Origin: Caballeronia megalochromosomata | Lineage (GTDB): Bacteria; Pseudomonadota; Gammaproteobacteria; Burkholderiales; Burkholderiaceae | Reading direction: 5' to 3' | Length of the DNA stretch: 64,000 nucleotides | Assembly (NCBI GenBank): GCA_001580565.1 | Contig: LRBF01000273.1 | Location: 1-64,000 of the forward strand | Shown here: in pieces, positions 33,717 to 43,628 of the stretch | How the letters are laid out: every line of letters begins with the position of its first letter | Position numbering within the stretch: position 1 is the first letter of the stretch | Notes under the pieces: model-generated | Seen by the model: the letters and a program-made list of their open reading frames with translations, nothing else | Databases searched by the model: none | Told to the model about the DNA's origin: nothing | Made by a program: the position numbers and the translations under genes

Positions 33717-36700
33717 TCAGTGGACGTGCTTGCCGGTTTCCACTTGCTGCATCGGCGTGGTGTCGGCCGGCGGGAGCGCCTTGCGCTCACGCGGCACGCG
33801 CACCGCTGCCGGCTCGCGCGCGGCGGCGGCGTTCGCCTCGCGCAGCTTGCCTTCGTCGGTGTTGACCCAGACGAGACCGGCGCGCTCCAACATCGGCTGG
33901 AGCGTTTCGACGGCGATCGGCGTCGAGGTCGCGGGCGCGGCCGGCGCGGCGGACTTCACCGGCTCCGCAACCACGGCGACCGGCTCTTGCACGGCCACGG
34001 GCGCTTGCGCTTCCGCACGCTCGACCGGCTTCACCGGCTCGACGATGGTCGCCTCGGGTGCCGGCGCCACCGCGGCGGTTTTCACCGGCTCGGCGAGTTC
34101 GGCGGGTTCAGCCGCGACAGGCGCGACGGGTTCGACGGGCGCATGCGTCGTTTCGACGGGCGTGGCCGCTTCGACGACCGGCTTCGGTTCCTGCGTCACG
34201 GTGGACGTGAACGGATCGGCCGTCGTCTCGGCAACCTTGGGCGCCGGTCCGAACGGATTCTCGACCGCCGTCGCCGGAGCGGGCTTGGCGAAGAGATCGA
34301 ACGTGACGGGCTCGGGTGCCTCAGCCTTCAGTTCGAACGTTTCGGCTTCGGGAGCCTTGGCAACCGGTGCTGCCTCGGCTGCGGCGGGCGCCTGCCCTTG
34401 CGGTTCCGGCTTCACTTCGACCGACTTCGCCTCGACCGGCTGAGCTGCCGGGGGCTCCATCGCATGCTCGACCGGCTGCGGCGCGGCGGGGCGGCTTTCG
34501 CGACGCGCGGCCGCTTCCTGCGCGGCTTCGGCGTCGAACACGCCGGCTTGCGCCGAGACGCTTTCGGCCGCGCCTTCCGCTTCGGCCACGTCGGCGGCGT
34601 GATTCACCGTCATGCCGTCGTCATCGCGATCGCGGCGGCCACCACGACGGCCACGGCGACGACGGCGGCGCTCTTCGCCCTCACGCGCGGCTGCCTGTTC
34701 GGCGGCGTCGATGCCGGCCTGTTGCGCATCGAGGTTGGCTTGCGTCGTTTCCACGATCTCCGACGGCACCGTTTCGCCCTGCGTCAGCGCCTCGACGGCC
34801 GCTTCCGGCTGCGGCTTGCGGCGCTCGCCGCGTTCCGCGCGATCGGTACGCTCACCACGTTCGGGACGCTCACCACGTTCGACGCGCTCGCCACGGTCGG
34901 GACGCTCGCGGCGCTCCTGACGCTCGGCTGCTTCCGGACGCGCGGCGCGTTCCGCGTTGCGATCACGCGTTTCGCGCGGCTCGCGTGCTTCACGCGGCTC
35001 GCGGGGTTCGCGTGCCTCGCGCGGTTCACGCCCTTCGCGCGGCTCGCGGACTTCTCGCAGTTCACGTCCCTCGCGGCCGCCACGCGCCTCGCGATCCTCG
35101 CGACGCGCGCCCTGACGGCCTGCGCCGTTGGCAGCCGTCGCGGCGCCTGCCGCGGCGCCTTCACGTCCGGAGGTAGAGCCGCCACGGCGGTTGCGGTTGC
35201 GATCGCCGCCGCCCGTGCGCTCGCCGCGTTCACGCGGAGCGCGCGTGGCTGGTTGCGCTTCGACCGGCGCCGGAGCAGGCTCGGCTTGCGGCTGAATGCC
35301 GAACAGATTCTTGATCCACGCGATGAAACCGCCGCTCGCCGGCACAGCCGCCTGCACGGGCGCGGCCTCGACGGGCGCGGGCTTGACCGGCGCGCTCGGC
35401 GCCGGCTTTTCGGGCGTGATGCCCTTCACAGCCGCTTCCTGCTTCGGCTTCACTTCTTCGGTGCGCTTGCTGTAGCCGGTTTCCGATTCCAGCTCGCTCG
35501 CGGCTTCGACGGCCATCTTCCACGACGCGCGCGGTTCGTCGAGGCGTGCATCGTCGTGACGCAGGCGCTCCAGCTTGTAGTGCGGCGTTTCCAGATGCTT
35601 GTTCGGAATCAGGACGACGTTGACCTTGAAGCGCGACTCGATCTTGTTGATTTCCGAGCGCTTTTCGTTCAGCAGGAAGGCGGTCACCTCGACCGGCACC
35701 TGGCAATGGATCGCCGCGGTGTTTTCCTTCATCGCTTCTTCCTGAATGATCCGCAGCACTTGCAGCGCGGACGATTCGGTATCGCGGATATGGCCCGTGC
35801 CGTTACAGCGCGGGCACGTCACGTGGCTGCCTTCGGACAGCGCCGGACGCAGACGCTGACGCGAAAGCTCCATCAGGCCGAAGCGCGAAATCTTGCCCAT
35901 TTGTACGCGCGCGCGGTCGTGCTTGAGCGCGTCTTTCAGGCGCTGCTCGACTTCGCGCTGGCTCTTCGCCGACTCCATGTCGATGAAGTCGATCACGATC
36001 AGGCCGCCCAGATCGCGCAGACGCAACTGGCGCGCGACTTCGTCGGCGGCTTCGAGGTTGGTGCGCGTGGCGGTTTCCTCGATGTCCGCGCCCTTGGTCG
36101 CGCGCGCCGAGTTCACGTCGATGGCGACGAGCGCCTCGGTGTGATCGATCACGATCGCGCCGCCCGAGGGCAGCGGCACCGTGCGCGAGTACGCCGTTTC
36201 GATCTGATGCTCGATCTGGAAGCGCGAGAAGAGGGGCACGTCGTCGTGATAGCGCTTCACCTTCGAGAGGTTGTCGGGCATCACGATATCCATGAAGGCG
36301 CGCGCCTGATCATGGATTTCGGTCGTGTCGATGAGGATTTCGCCGATATCCGGCTGGAAGTAGTCGCGAATCGCGCGGATGACGAGGCTCGATTCGAGAT
36401 AGATCAGCATCGGCTGGCCGCCGACGCCGCTCTGCGACGCCGCTTCGATCGCGCGCCACAGTTGCATCAGGTAGTTCAGGTCCCACTGGAGCTCTTCCGC
36501 CGAACGGCCGATACCGGCGGTGCGCGCGATGATGCTCATGCCTTCCGGCAGTTCGAGCTGCGCCATGGTTTCGCGCAGTTCCTGCCGCTCGTCGCCCTCG
36601 ATCCGGCGCGACACGCCGCCGCCGCGCGGGTTGTTCGGCATCAGGACGAGATAGCGGCCGGCGAGCGAGATGAACGTGGTCAGCGCCGCGCCCTTGTTGC

Positions 36701-37025
36701 CGCGCTCTTCCTTCTCGACCTGAACGATGAGTTCCTGGCCTTCCCTCAGCGCGTCCTGGATGCGCGCGGAGCGCATTTCCACACCGTCGCGGAAATACTG
36801 GCGGGCGACTTCCTTGAACGGCAGGAAACCGTGGCGATCTTCGCCGTAGTTGACGAAGCAGGCCTCGAGCGACGGCTCGATGCGGGTGACGACTCCCTTG
36901 TAGATGTTGCCTTTGCGCTGTTCGCGCCCGGCGGTTTCGATGTCGATGTCGATGAGCTTCTGCCCATCGACGATGGCGACGCGCAATTCTTCTTGCTGCG
37001 TCGCGTTAAACAGCATGCGTTTCAT
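33717..37025 (-). CDS. rne: ribonuclease E
   Basis: 1102 residues. The N-terminal ~420 residues are the catalytic half: S1 domain (~35-120), catalytic Asp303 ([13 protein letters not shown]) and Asp346 (LIVIDFIDM), and the zinc link Cys404/Cys407 (CPRCNGTG), at the same positions as in E. coli. The rest is disordered scaffold: an Arg/Glu-rich RNA-binding stretch around residues 605-745 with repeated RE-P-RE units, then a long Ala/Pro/Val/Glu tail and a conserved end ([15 protein letters not shown]). It initiates decay of most mRNAs and processes rRNA at the inner membrane. The 0.9-kb leader suggests autoregulation, as in E. coli. rluC lies divergently, as in enterics. Confidence 0.96.
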   Translation of the reverse strand: MKRMLFNATQQEELRVAIVDGQKLIDIDIETAGREQRKGNIYKGVVTRIEPSLEACFVNYGEDRHGFLPFKEVARQYFRDGVEMRSARIQDALREGQELIVQVEKEERGNKGAALTTFISLAGRYLVLMPNNPRGGGVSRRIEGDERQELRETMAQLELPEGMSIIARTAGIGRSAEELQWDLNYLMQLWRAIEAASQSGVGGQPMLIYLESSLVIRAIRDYFQPDIGEILIDTTEIHDQARAFMDIVMPDNLSKVKRYHDDVPLFSRFQIEHQIETAYSRTVPLPSGGAIVIDHTEALVAIDVNSARATKGADIEETATRTNLEAADEVARQLRLRDLGGLIVIDFIDMESAKSQREVEQRLKDALKHDRARVQMGKISRFGLMELSRQRLRPALSEGSHVTCPRCNGTGHIRDTESSALQVLRIIQEEAMKENTAAIHCQVPVEVTAFLLNEKRSEINKIESRFKVNVVLIPNKHLETPHYKLERLRHDDARLDEPRASWKMAVEAASELESETGYSKRTEEVKPKQEAAVKGITPEKPAPSAPVKPAPVEAAPVQAAVPASGGFIAWIKNLFGIQPQAEPAPAPVEAQPATRAPRERGERTGGGDRNRNRRGGSTSGREGAAAGAATAANGAGRQGARREDREARGGREGRELREVREPREGREPREAREPREPREAREPRETRDRNAERAARPEAAERQERRERPDRGERVERGERPERGERTDRAERGERRKPQPEAAVEALTQGETVPSEIVETTQANLDAQQAGIDAAEQAAAREGEERRRRRRGRRGGRRDRDDDGMTVNHAADVAEAEGAAESVSAQAGVFDAEAAQEAAARRESRPAAPQPVEHAMEPPAAQPVEAKSVEVKPEPQGQAPAAAEAAPVAKAPEAETFELKAEAPEPVTFDLFAKPAPATAVENPFGPAPKVAETTADPFTSTVTQEPKPVVEAATPVETTHAPVEPVAPVAAEPAELAEPVKTAAVAPAPEATIVEPVKPVERAEAQAPVAVQEPVAVVAEPVKSAAPAAPATSTPIAVETLQPMLERAGLVWVNTDEGKLREANAAAAREPAAVRVPRERKALPPADTTPMQQVETGKHVH
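34790..35100. repeat. degenerate Arg/Glu-rich coding repeats inside rne
   Basis: Short imperfect units encoding RE(P/V/G/A) on the minus strand recur many times here, giving a run of charged residues in the RNase E scaffold. They are in frame and probably form the RNA-binding region rather than a mobile repeat. Confidence 0.6.
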
Positions 37026-37923
37026 GAAACGGCTCCAGAGTGGCTCTCGTCCTCCCTCGTCGTGCGAATCGGCGTCAGTGACCGGAAAAGGTCACGCGCG
37101 CGAAGCGGGAAGGTGGGCGTGCCACGCTTTTTTGTGTGTTGTCACAAAGCACGCTGGAGCGGGACTTCTGGCGGGAGAATTGCCGAAAGCAGGCTGCGGC
37201 GCCCGAAATGGGGCAGCCGCGCCGTGGGGCGCATTGCGAAGCAACTGCGGAGGCGTCCGATGCGTCGCGCGGCCCGTGGCGAGGATGAACGGCGGCGCTG
37301 CGGTTCCGCGTCTCAAAATAGACGCGCCGAACCGACCCGCGCTCTTGCGAAAAGCCTTGTTCCTCCCAACGGCGGCCGCGGGGAAGAGCGGTCTCGCGCA
37401 AACCGGCGCGATGCTTCGTGACCGATCCTCTTCGCTGCCTTGCCGCGCCGGCGCGGCCGCGGGCTCGATTGCTCCCGTCGGCTCGCGGCCGTGTGTCTCG
37501 CCTCATTTTGCGGCGTTGTCGCGCTTCGCAGAAATCAGCGCAGCAGCGATTTTCGCCGGCAATTGTTCGCAAAACCGGCGAGCATTGATTTGCCTGATTC
37601 TCCCGCGCGATGGCAGGGTCGATTCGGGCTGGCGTCCGGTTTTGCTTGCCGGACGCCGTCGCTTCTCGCCGATAAAATTCTTTTTGACCAAAAATCCGTT
37701 ACCGTCGGCGATCGACCTCGACCGAACGCGCCTGTGGGCTCCGTCCCTGCCGGTGATATCGCCGTGCGTGCAACTCGCTGCTCTCGATTTCAGGGTGAGC
37801 AACCGACCTTGGGCGCAAGTAAAATGATGGTTTATCGCTTGCACCTGTACAGTCTGATCAATCCCGGTCGCTGCTTGATCTTAAGCGTCGACTTTTTCAG
37901 GCTGCTCGCAAATTATATTCAGA
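37026..37923. other. 0.9-kb rne-rluC divergent region, putative long rne leader
   Basis: No gene found. Close to rne, two potential RNA structures can be seen on the minus strand: a 6-bp hairpin GTGACC/GGTCAC (37078-37095) and a long-range GCGTGC/GCACGC pairing around 37105-37165 flanking a T-rich run. Near rluC, TATATT (37914-37919) could be a -10 box, but it lies only 4 nt before the annotated ATG. Long autoregulatory rne leaders are known in enterics; for this organism it is inference. Confidence 0.5.
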
Positions 37924-38922
37924 ATGAATGAGTTAGGCAAAACATCCCATAAACGGGTCGCGAGCGAGCAGGTGTCGATGATCGAAGTCGACGAAACCGC
38001 CGCCGGTCAGCGAATCGACAATTTTTTACTGCGCGTCTGCAAAGGCGTTCCCAAAAGCCATATTTACCGCATTCTGCGCAGCGGCGAGGTGCGCGTGAAC
38101 AAGGGCCGCATCGACGCTGCGTACCGGCTCGAATTGGGCGATCTCGTGCGCGTGCCGCCGATTCGCACCGCCCAGCAGGACGAGGCGCCGGTGTCGTCGA
38201 ATGCGCCCGCCGCCGAGTTTCCCATTCTTTTCGAGGACGACCATCTGATCGTCATCGACAAACCGTGCGGCGTCGCGGTGCATGGCGGCAGCGGCGTTGC
38301 ATTCGGCGTGATCGAGCAACTGCGGAACGCGCGGCCGCATGCAAAATTCCTCGAACTGGTGCATCGGCTCGACCGCGAGACGTCTGGCGTGCTGATGCTC
38401 GCGAAGAAACGCGCCGCGCTCGTGAATCTGCACGAGCAGATTCGGGAAAATCGCGTCGACAAGCGCTACTACGCGCTCGGTCATGGCGACTGGCAGAACG
38501 ATTGGGGCCGCAGGCGCATCGTGAAAGCGCCGCTGCACAAGTACGTCGCGGCGGACGGCGAGCGGCGCGTGCGCGTCCAGGAAAACGGGCTGCCGTCGCA
38601 TACGGTCTTCAATCTGATCGAGCGCTGGCGCGACTATGCGTGGGTCGAGGCGGAACTGAAGACCGGGCGCACGCATCAGATCCGCGTGCATATGGCGAGC
38701 ATCGGCCTGCCGATCGCGGGCGACGCCAAGTACGGCGATTTCGCCCTGAACAAGGAATTGGCCCGTTCGAGCGCAAAACCGTCGCTAAAACGCATGTTTT
38801 TGCATGCGTATCGTCTGAAGATTACTCATCCGGCAACGGGCGAGCCGGTGCAGTTCGAAGCGCCGCTGCCTGCCGAATGCAAGCGGTTCATCGAGCAACT
38901 CAAAAACCGAGAGACAGCGTAA
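37924..38922 (+). CDS. rluC: 23S rRNA pseudouridine synthase RluC
   Basis: 332 residues. An N-terminal S4 domain (QRIDNFLLRVCKGVPKSHIYRILRSGEVRVNKGR) precedes the RluA-type catalytic domain with the conserved HRLDRETSGVLMLAKK, where the Asp attacks uridine, and KTGRTHQIRVHMASIG near the end. It should modify uridines in 23S rRNA equivalent to E. coli 955, 2504 and 2580. An ATG at 37978 is an alternative start if the upstream TATATT is the true -10 box. The stop codon directly abuts the ATG of the next gene. Confidence 0.94.
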   Translation: MNELGKTSHKRVASEQVSMIEVDETAAGQRIDNFLLRVCKGVPKSHIYRILRSGEVRVNKGRIDAAYRLELGDLVRVPPIRTAQQDEAPVSSNAPAAEFPILFEDDHLIVIDKPCGVAVHGGSGVAFGVIEQLRNARPHAKFLELVHRLDRETSGVLMLAKKRAALVNLHEQIRENRVDKRYYALGHGDWQNDWGRRRIVKAPLHKYVAADGERRVRVQENGLPSHTVFNLIERWRDYAWVEAELKTGRTHQIRVHMASIGLPIAGDAKYGDFALNKELARSSAKPSLKRMFLHAYRLKITHPATGEPVQFEAPLPAECKRFIEQLKNRETA

Positions 38923-39582
38923 ATGCCGCGGCAGCAATTTGATCTGATCGTTTTCGACTGGGACGGCACGCTGATGGATTCGACCGCCCACATCACCCGC
39001 AGCATTCAGGCTGCGTGCCGCGACCTCGGGCTGCCGGTTCCCGCCGACGAATCCGCGAGCTACGTCATCGGCCTGGGCCTGAGAGACGCGTTGCAAATCT
39101 GCGCGCCGACGCTCGATCCGTCCGACTATCCGCGCCTGGCCGAGCGTTATCGCTTCCATTTCCTGACGCTGGGCCAGAAGACCGAACTCTTCGACGGCGT
39201 GCGCGAACTGCTGCAGGAACTGCGCGATCTCGGCTATTTCCTCGCTGTCGCGACGGGCAAGAGCCGCGTCGGGCTGAATCGCGCGCTCGACGAGTCGCGC
39301 CTCACGAGCCTCTTCGACAGCACGCGCTGTGCCGACGAAACCTTCTCGAAACCGCATCCCGCGATGCTTCAGGAACTCACGCGCCAGCTCGGCCAGGATC
39401 TCGAGCGCACGGTGATGATCGGCGACACGACGCACGACCTGCAGATGGCGATCAACGCTGGCGCGGCGGGCATCGGCGTGGGCTATGGCGCACATCCGGC
39501 GGATTCGCTCGCGGCGCTCAAGCCGCAGTTTTGCGCCGACAGTGTCGCGTCGCTTGCCGGCTGGCTGCGGGAGCACGCATGA
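38923..39582 (+). CDS. HAD-superfamily phosphatase, phosphoglycolate phosphatase-like
   Basis: 219 residues with all HAD motifs: FDWDGTLMDS (nucleophile Asp12, acid Asp14), VATGKSRVGL (motif II), the Lys in FSKPHPAMLQEL and the acidic VMIGDTTHDLQMA (motif IV). The cap is the short helical subclass I type. Substrate is uncertain; genes here are often named gph, but specificity cannot be read from sequence. The ATG abuts the rluC stop and the gene overlaps the Rieske gene by 4 nt, so the three are one transcript. Confidence 0.9.
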   Translation: MPRQQFDLIVFDWDGTLMDSTAHITRSIQAACRDLGLPVPADESASYVIGLGLRDALQICAPTLDPSDYPRLAERYRFHFLTLGQKTELFDGVRELLQELRDLGYFLAVATGKSRVGLNRALDESRLTSLFDSTRCADETFSKPHPAMLQELTRQLGQDLERTVMIGDTTHDLQMAINAGAAGIGVGYGAHPADSLAALKPQFCADSVASLAGWLREHA

Positions 39583-39965
39583 CGGAGCCGACGCAGGAGG
39601 CGGTGCGCGTGTGCGCATCGGACGAACTCGTCGATGGCGGCGCGGGCGTGCGGGTTCCGGCAGCGGAGGCGAGCGGCGAGGCCGTCGTTTTCTTCGTGCG
39701 CTACGACGGCAAGGCGCACGGCTATCTCAACCGCTGCGCGCACGTGCCGATGGAACTCGACTGGAACGAGGGCCAGTTCTTCGAAAGCTCGGGCCTATAC
39801 TTGATGTGCGCGACGCACGGCGCGATCTACGAGCCCGACACGGGCAAATGCGTCGGCGGGCCATGCCGCGGCGCGCGTCTGCGGGCCGTTACGGTCGAGG
39901 AACGCGACACGCCGGAAGGCCGCGCGGTCTTCTGGCTACCCGACGAAGCTTTGCGTCCCGCCTGA
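39579..39965 (+). CDS. Rieske [2Fe-2S] domain protein
   Basis: 128 residues. The Rieske motif is complete: Cys-x-His in RCAHVPMELDW and Cys-x2-His in MCATHGAIYEP, followed by a Cys-containing GKCVGGPC loop. It is a small soluble electron-transfer protein or a free-standing ferredoxin for an oxygenase that is not nearby. It overlaps the phosphatase gene by 4 nt (ATGA) and is followed after 27 nt by the S49 peptidase gene, so all four genes from rluC are probably co-transcribed. Confidence 0.92.
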   Translation: MTEPTQEAVRVCASDELVDGGAGVRVPAAEASGEAVVFFVRYDGKAHGYLNRCAHVPMELDWNEGQFFESSGLYLMCATHGAIYEPDTGKCVGGPCRGARLRAVTVEERDTPEGRAVFWLPDEALRPA

Positions 39966-39992
39966 ATCCCTTCTCCAACAGACCCATCACGC

Positions 39993-40955
39993 ATGTCCGA
40001 CAACCTTCCGCCGCGCGGCAACGACAACTGGGAGCGCGAGGCGCTCGAACGCATCGCGCTCGCCGCCATCCGCGAACTGCGCGCCGCGCGACGCTGGCGC
40101 ATCTTCTTTCGCTTCGTGTTTCTCGCCGTGATCGCGCTGATCGCGTGGGGCGTGTTCGACTTCACCGGCGATCGCGTCGCGAAAGCCGGCAAGCACACGG
40201 CGCTCGTCGATCTGCAGGGCGAAATCGCCGCCAACAGCGACGCGAGCGCCGACAACATCGACGAGGCGCTTCAGAGCGCGTTCGAGGATGAAAACACCGC
40301 GGGCGTGATCCTGCGCATCAACAGCCCGGGCGGCTCTCCGGTGCAGGCGGGCATCATCAACAGCGAAATCCGTCGGCTGCGCACGAAATACCCGAAGACG
40401 CCGCTGTACGTGGTCGTCGACGACATGTGCGCGTCGGGCGGGTATTACGTCGCGGCGGCTGCCGACAAGATTTATGTCGATCGGGCGAGCATCGTCGGCT
40501 CGATCGGCGTTCTGATGGACGGATTCGGCTTCACCGGCCTGATGGACAAGCTCGGCATCCAGCGCCGCATGCACACGTCGGGCGCGAACAAGGGCGCATT
40601 CGACCCGTTCTCGCCCGAAACGCCCACGATGAACGCGCACGCGCAGGAAATGCTCGATCAGATCCACACGCAATTCATCGACGCGGTGAAACTGGGTCGC
40701 GGGAAACGTCTGAAGGATGATCCGGAGCTCTTTTCCGGCCTGTTCTGGACGGGCGAGAAAAGCGTTGAGCTCGGTCTTGCCGATGGCTTCGGCGACGCCA
40801 GCTACGTGGCGCGCGAGGTCATCAAGCAGCCGGATATCGTCGACTACACGCAGAAGGAGAGCATCAGCGAGCGGGTGGTGCGGCGTTTCGGCGCCTCGGT
40901 GGGCGATGCCGCCGTGCGCGCGCTCACGCTCGGCGGCAAACCCCATTTGCGCTGA
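39993..40955 (+). CDS. sppA: signal peptide peptidase SppA-type S49 protease
   Basis: 320 residues, the short form with one S49 domain. A membrane helix (residues ~37-55) anchors the domain in the periplasm. The nucleophile Ser148 lies in CASGGYYVAAAADKI, and the general base is probably Lys200 in TSGANKGAFDPF. RINSPGGSPVQAG is the conserved oxyanion and lid part. It degrades cleaved signal peptides or other membrane-embedded peptides. It converges exactly on the methyltransferase gene, the two stops being adjacent. Confidence 0.93.
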   Translation: MSDNLPPRGNDNWEREALERIALAAIRELRAARRWRIFFRFVFLAVIALIAWGVFDFTGDRVAKAGKHTALVDLQGEIAANSDASADNIDEALQSAFEDENTAGVILRINSPGGSPVQAGIINSEIRRLRTKYPKTPLYVVVDDMCASGGYYVAAAADKIYVDRASIVGSIGVLMDGFGFTGLMDKLGIQRRMHTSGANKGAFDPFSPETPTMNAHAQEMLDQIHTQFIDAVKLGRGKRLKDDPELFSGLFWTGEKSVELGLADGFGDASYVAREVIKQPDIVDYTQKESISERVVRRFGASVGDAAVRALTLGGKPHLR

Positions 40956-41675
40956 TTACGACGCCAGCAGCAGGAAAATCGCCGGACGCTTGTGCAGGTC
41001 CGGCGCGCTCTGCTTCTTCCAGTCGGACGCCGTGCGCGTGACGATGGTTTCGCCCGGCAGCGTCAGATCGACGGCGACGCAGATCAGCGTCGACGGCGCG
41101 CAGGTGGCGACGAGCGTATCGAGCATCGCGCGGTTGCGATAGGGCGTCTCGATGAAAATCTGCGTCTGATTGGCCTTGCGCGACAGTTGTTCCAGCTCGC
41201 GCAGGCGCTTGCCGCGCTCGCCGGCGTCGACCGGCAGATAGCCGTTGAACGCAAAGCTCTGTCCGTTCATGCCCGAAGCCATCAGCGCGAGCAGGATCGA
41301 GCTCGGACCGACGAACGGCACGACCTTGACGCCGCGCTGATGCGCACGCCGCACGAGCAGCGCGCCCGGATCGGCGACGGCGGGGCAGCCCGCCTCGGAG
41401 ACGAGACCCGCGTCGGTGCCGGCGAGAATCGGCGCGAGCAGCTTGTCGATTTCGCCGGGCGGCGTGTTCACGTTCAGCTCCCGCACCTCGATTTCCTGAA
41501 TCGGCCGCGTCGTACCCACTTTTTTCAGAAAGGCGCGCGTGGTTTTCGCGTTTTCTCCGATGTAATACGCGAGCGCAGCCGCCTGGGCACGCACCGGCTC
41601 GGGCAAGACGTGCGCGAGCGCGTCGGCATCACCCTCGCCGAGCGTATTCGGGATCAGATACAGAATGCCGCTCAT
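40956..41675 (-). CDS. RsmI-like tetrapyrrole methylase family protein (SAM-dependent methyltransferase)
   Basis: 239 residues. It has the tetrapyrrole methylase fold of RsmI: LYLIPNTLGEGD at the start, then DAGLVSEAGCPAVADPG and VVPFVGPSSILLALMASGMNGQ for SAM binding, then IFIETPYRNRAMLDTL. It differs from true RsmI in its N-terminal NTLGEG and its shorter C-terminal part, so it is probably a paralogue whose methylation target is unknown. Its ATG overlaps the maf stop by 4 nt. Confidence 0.85.
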   Translation of the reverse strand: MSGILYLIPNTLGEGDADALAHVLPEPVRAQAAALAYYIGENAKTTRAFLKKVGTTRPIQEIEVRELNVNTPPGEIDKLLAPILAGTDAGLVSEAGCPAVADPGALLVRRAHQRGVKVVPFVGPSSILLALMASGMNGQSFAFNGYLPVDAGERGKRLRELEQLSRKANQTQIFIETPYRNRAMLDTLVATCAPSTLICVAVDLTLPGETIVTRTASDWKKQSAPDLHKRPAIFLLLAS

Positions 41676-42289
41676 GCCGCCCCCAGAATCGGATATCCGG
41701 CGTTCACCAGCATGCCGGTCAGCGCGATCAGCGGCAAACCGATGAGCGCCGTCGGGTCGCCGGAGTCGATGGCTTCGAGCAGCGCGATGCCGAGGCCTTC
41801 CGCCTTGGCGCTGCCGGCGCAGTCGTACGGTGTTTCGGCGCGCAGGTAGGTCTCGATCTGCGCGTCCGAATAGCGGCGAAAGCGCACGCGCGTGACGATA
41901 TCGGCGGATTGCACGTCGCCCGTGCGGCTGTCGAACAGGCACAGCGCGCTATGAAATTCGACGCTGCGGCCGCGCATGGCCTGCAACTGCGCGACGGCCT
42001 TTTCGTGCGTGCCGGGCTTGCCGATCTGTTGGCCATCGAAAGTCGCGACCTGATCGGAGCCGATCACGAGCGCGCCCGCGTGGCCGTCGATGCGTCCGGC
42101 GGCGGCGCGCGCCTTGGCGACCGATAGCCGCACGGCGGTTGCCTCGGGCGTTTCGCCGGCGAGCGGGCGCTCGTCGATATCGGGCGTGACGACGTCAAAC
42201 GGAACGCGCAGACGGGCGAGCAGTTCGCGCCGATAAGGTGAACTGGACGCCAGAATCAGGCGCGGCGGCGTTTTTGAAGCTTCGGACAT
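41672..42289 (-). CDS. Maf family nucleotide pyrophosphatase (YceF type)
   Basis: 205 residues with the Maf signature LILASSSPYRRELL, the catalytic-type LVIGSDQVA and IGKPGTHEKA, and GLPLIALTGML near the end. The YceF branch hydrolyses m7GTP and related modified nucleotides, keeping them out of RNA. As in E. coli it is divergent from yceD-rpmF, with a 278-nt intergenic region between. Translation of the downstream methyltransferase is coupled to it. Confidence 0.92.
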   Translation of the reverse strand: MSEASKTPPRLILASSSPYRRELLARLRVPFDVVTPDIDERPLAGETPEATAVRLSVAKARAAAGRIDGHAGALVIGSDQVATFDGQQIGKPGTHEKAVAQLQAMRGRSVEFHSALCLFDSRTGDVQSADIVTRVRFRRYSDAQIETYLRAETPYDCAGSAKAEGLGIALLEAIDSGDPTALIGLPLIALTGMLVNAGYPILGAA

Positions 42290-42567
42290 GGAGCGAATCC
42301 GGCAAAAATGGGTGTAAAAACGACGGGCGAAGGCGCAGCCCTTAAGTATTTGACTCGAAAGAACAAAGCCGATATGATTTTGGGCTTTTCATCGGTACGT
42401 GCGCAGGTGTTGCTGTCTGTGCTTGCCGGTGAAACCGGTAGAGGACGCAGCACGAATGTCGGCCCGATGCAAATTCGGGCAAGCCACGCGTGCCTCGATG
42501 TGGCATCGCGGTGCATACTGAGCACTCACCGGAAGCACTAACCCAGCAAGGCCAAGCAGGAGCGCAC

Positions 42568-43191
42568 ATGACTCAGAATCCTGGCAAACCTGCGAGCCCC
42601 GCCGATCTGCGCGCGCTCGACATTTACGAATTCGCCAAAAGCGGCAGGCAGGCTGCCGGCGCGCTGCGCTTGTCGCAGATGCCGCGCATGTTAGCCGAAG
42701 TGCCGGCGGAAGCGCCAGACCGCGACACCGTGTTCACCTGGCAGGGCGAGGGCTCGACCCAGCCGGAACTGCAGGACGACGGCACGGAGGCGCCGCAGCC
42801 GTATCTGCGCCTCGCGGTGCACGGCTCGGTGTGGCTCACGTGTCAGCGTTGTCTTCAGCCGTATTCGCAACATCTCGATGTCGATGCTACGTATCGGATC
42901 GTGGCGACGGAGGAAGAAGCGGACGAATTTCCGCTCGACGACGATGAAGTCGAAGTGATCGTTGGCTCACGCCAGTTCAATCTCGTCGACTTGATCGAAG
43001 AGGAGTTGTTGCTGTCCTTGCCGCTCGTGCCCAAGCACAACGTGTGTCCCGAGATCCACGAGAGCTTGCTTCCGGGCGATGCGGACGACGAGTCGGATAA
43101 AAGCGGTGCGCAGGAAGAGGACGAAAAGCCGAATCCTTTTGCCGTGCTGGAAAAGCTCAAACAGGGCGGATCCGACGACAAGAAGCACTGA
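42568..43191 (+). CDS. yceD: YceD/DUF177 family protein
   Basis: 207 residues. It shows the DUF177 motif CQRCLQPYSQHLDVDATYRI, with a Cys pair likely to bind metal, and VDLIEEELLLSLPLVPKH, then an acidic tail. In E. coli and chloroplasts this protein is linked to 23S rRNA accumulation, and its gene precedes rpmF as here. The ATG at 42568 follows CAGGAG at good spacing; the in-frame codon at 42490 is upstream of any sensible ribosome-binding site. rpmF follows after 119 nt. Confidence 0.9.
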   Translation: MTQNPGKPASPADLRALDIYEFAKSGRQAAGALRLSQMPRMLAEVPAEAPDRDTVFTWQGEGSTQPELQDDGTEAPQPYLRLAVHGSVWLTCQRCLQPYSQHLDVDATYRIVATEEEADEFPLDDDEVEVIVGSRQFNLVDLIEEELLLSLPLVPKHNVCPEIHESLLPGDADDESDKSGAQEEDEKPNPFAVLEKLKQGGSDDKKH

Positions 43192-43310
43192 AATGGTTTT
43201 GTAGCACGCAATACACTGGTAGCGCGATGTGCGCACCCGATGGCCGAACGGCCGAGGGCTGTCGGCGGATCGGGCTGTGTTAGAATTCGCAAAATTTTTC
43301 TGGAGTAATC

Positions 43311-43490
43311 ATGGCAGTTCAGCAAAACAAGAAGTCGCCGTCGAAGCGCGGCATGCACCGTTCCCACGACTTCCTCACGACGGCTCCGCTGGCTGTCGAG
43401 CCGAGCACGGGTGAAGTGCATCTGCGCCACCACGTGAGCCCGAACGGCTACTATCGTGGCAAGAAAGTCATCAAGACGAAGAACGACTAA
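43311..43490 (+). CDS. rpmF: 50S ribosomal protein L32
   Basis: 59 residues: [20 protein letters not shown], then a conserved core with [20 protein letters not shown] and a basic tail. This is the usual L32 length. TGGAG lies 5 nt before the ATG. A TAGAAT (43281-43286) could be a -10 box, so rpmF may have its own promoter as well as read-through from yceD. The proteobacterial order yceD-rpmF-plsX is kept. The canonical zinc-ribbon cysteines of some L32 proteins are absent, as expected in this group. Confidence 0.97.
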   Translation: MAVQQNKKSPSKRGMHRSHDFLTTAPLAVEPSTGEVHLRHHVSPNGYYRGKKVIKTKND

Positions 43491-43581
43491 GCGTTCATCG
43501 ACGCTTGATGCGTCCGCCGGAACCGTTCTGCGGGCACGCGGGCGCAACTCGCTCTTGACACTTTCCCGGTACGACGAGAAG

Positions 43582-43605
43582 GCGGCATTTCACTGCCGCT
43601 TTTTT
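43582..43605 (+). terminator. terminator between rpmF and plsX
   Basis: The 6-bp stem GCGGCA/TGCCGC with a 6-nt loop is followed by six T residues (43600-43605), 24 nt before the plsX ATG. It should at least reduce read-through into the fatty-acid genes. A TTGACA at 43555-43560 is seen without a matching -10 box. Confidence 0.75.
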
Positions 43606-43628
43606 GTGCCCGAAATTCGTCGCGTTCC

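Noticed and set aside
33660-37421. A 1253-codon open frame on the plus strand
   Set aside because: It is antisense to rne across its whole length; high GC and the Ala/Arg/Glu bias of RNase E keep this frame open. It has no domain, no ribosome-binding site and Arg/His-rich composition.
43555-43583. TTGACA as a plsX promoter
   Set aside because: No acceptable -10 hexamer is found 16-18 nt downstream.
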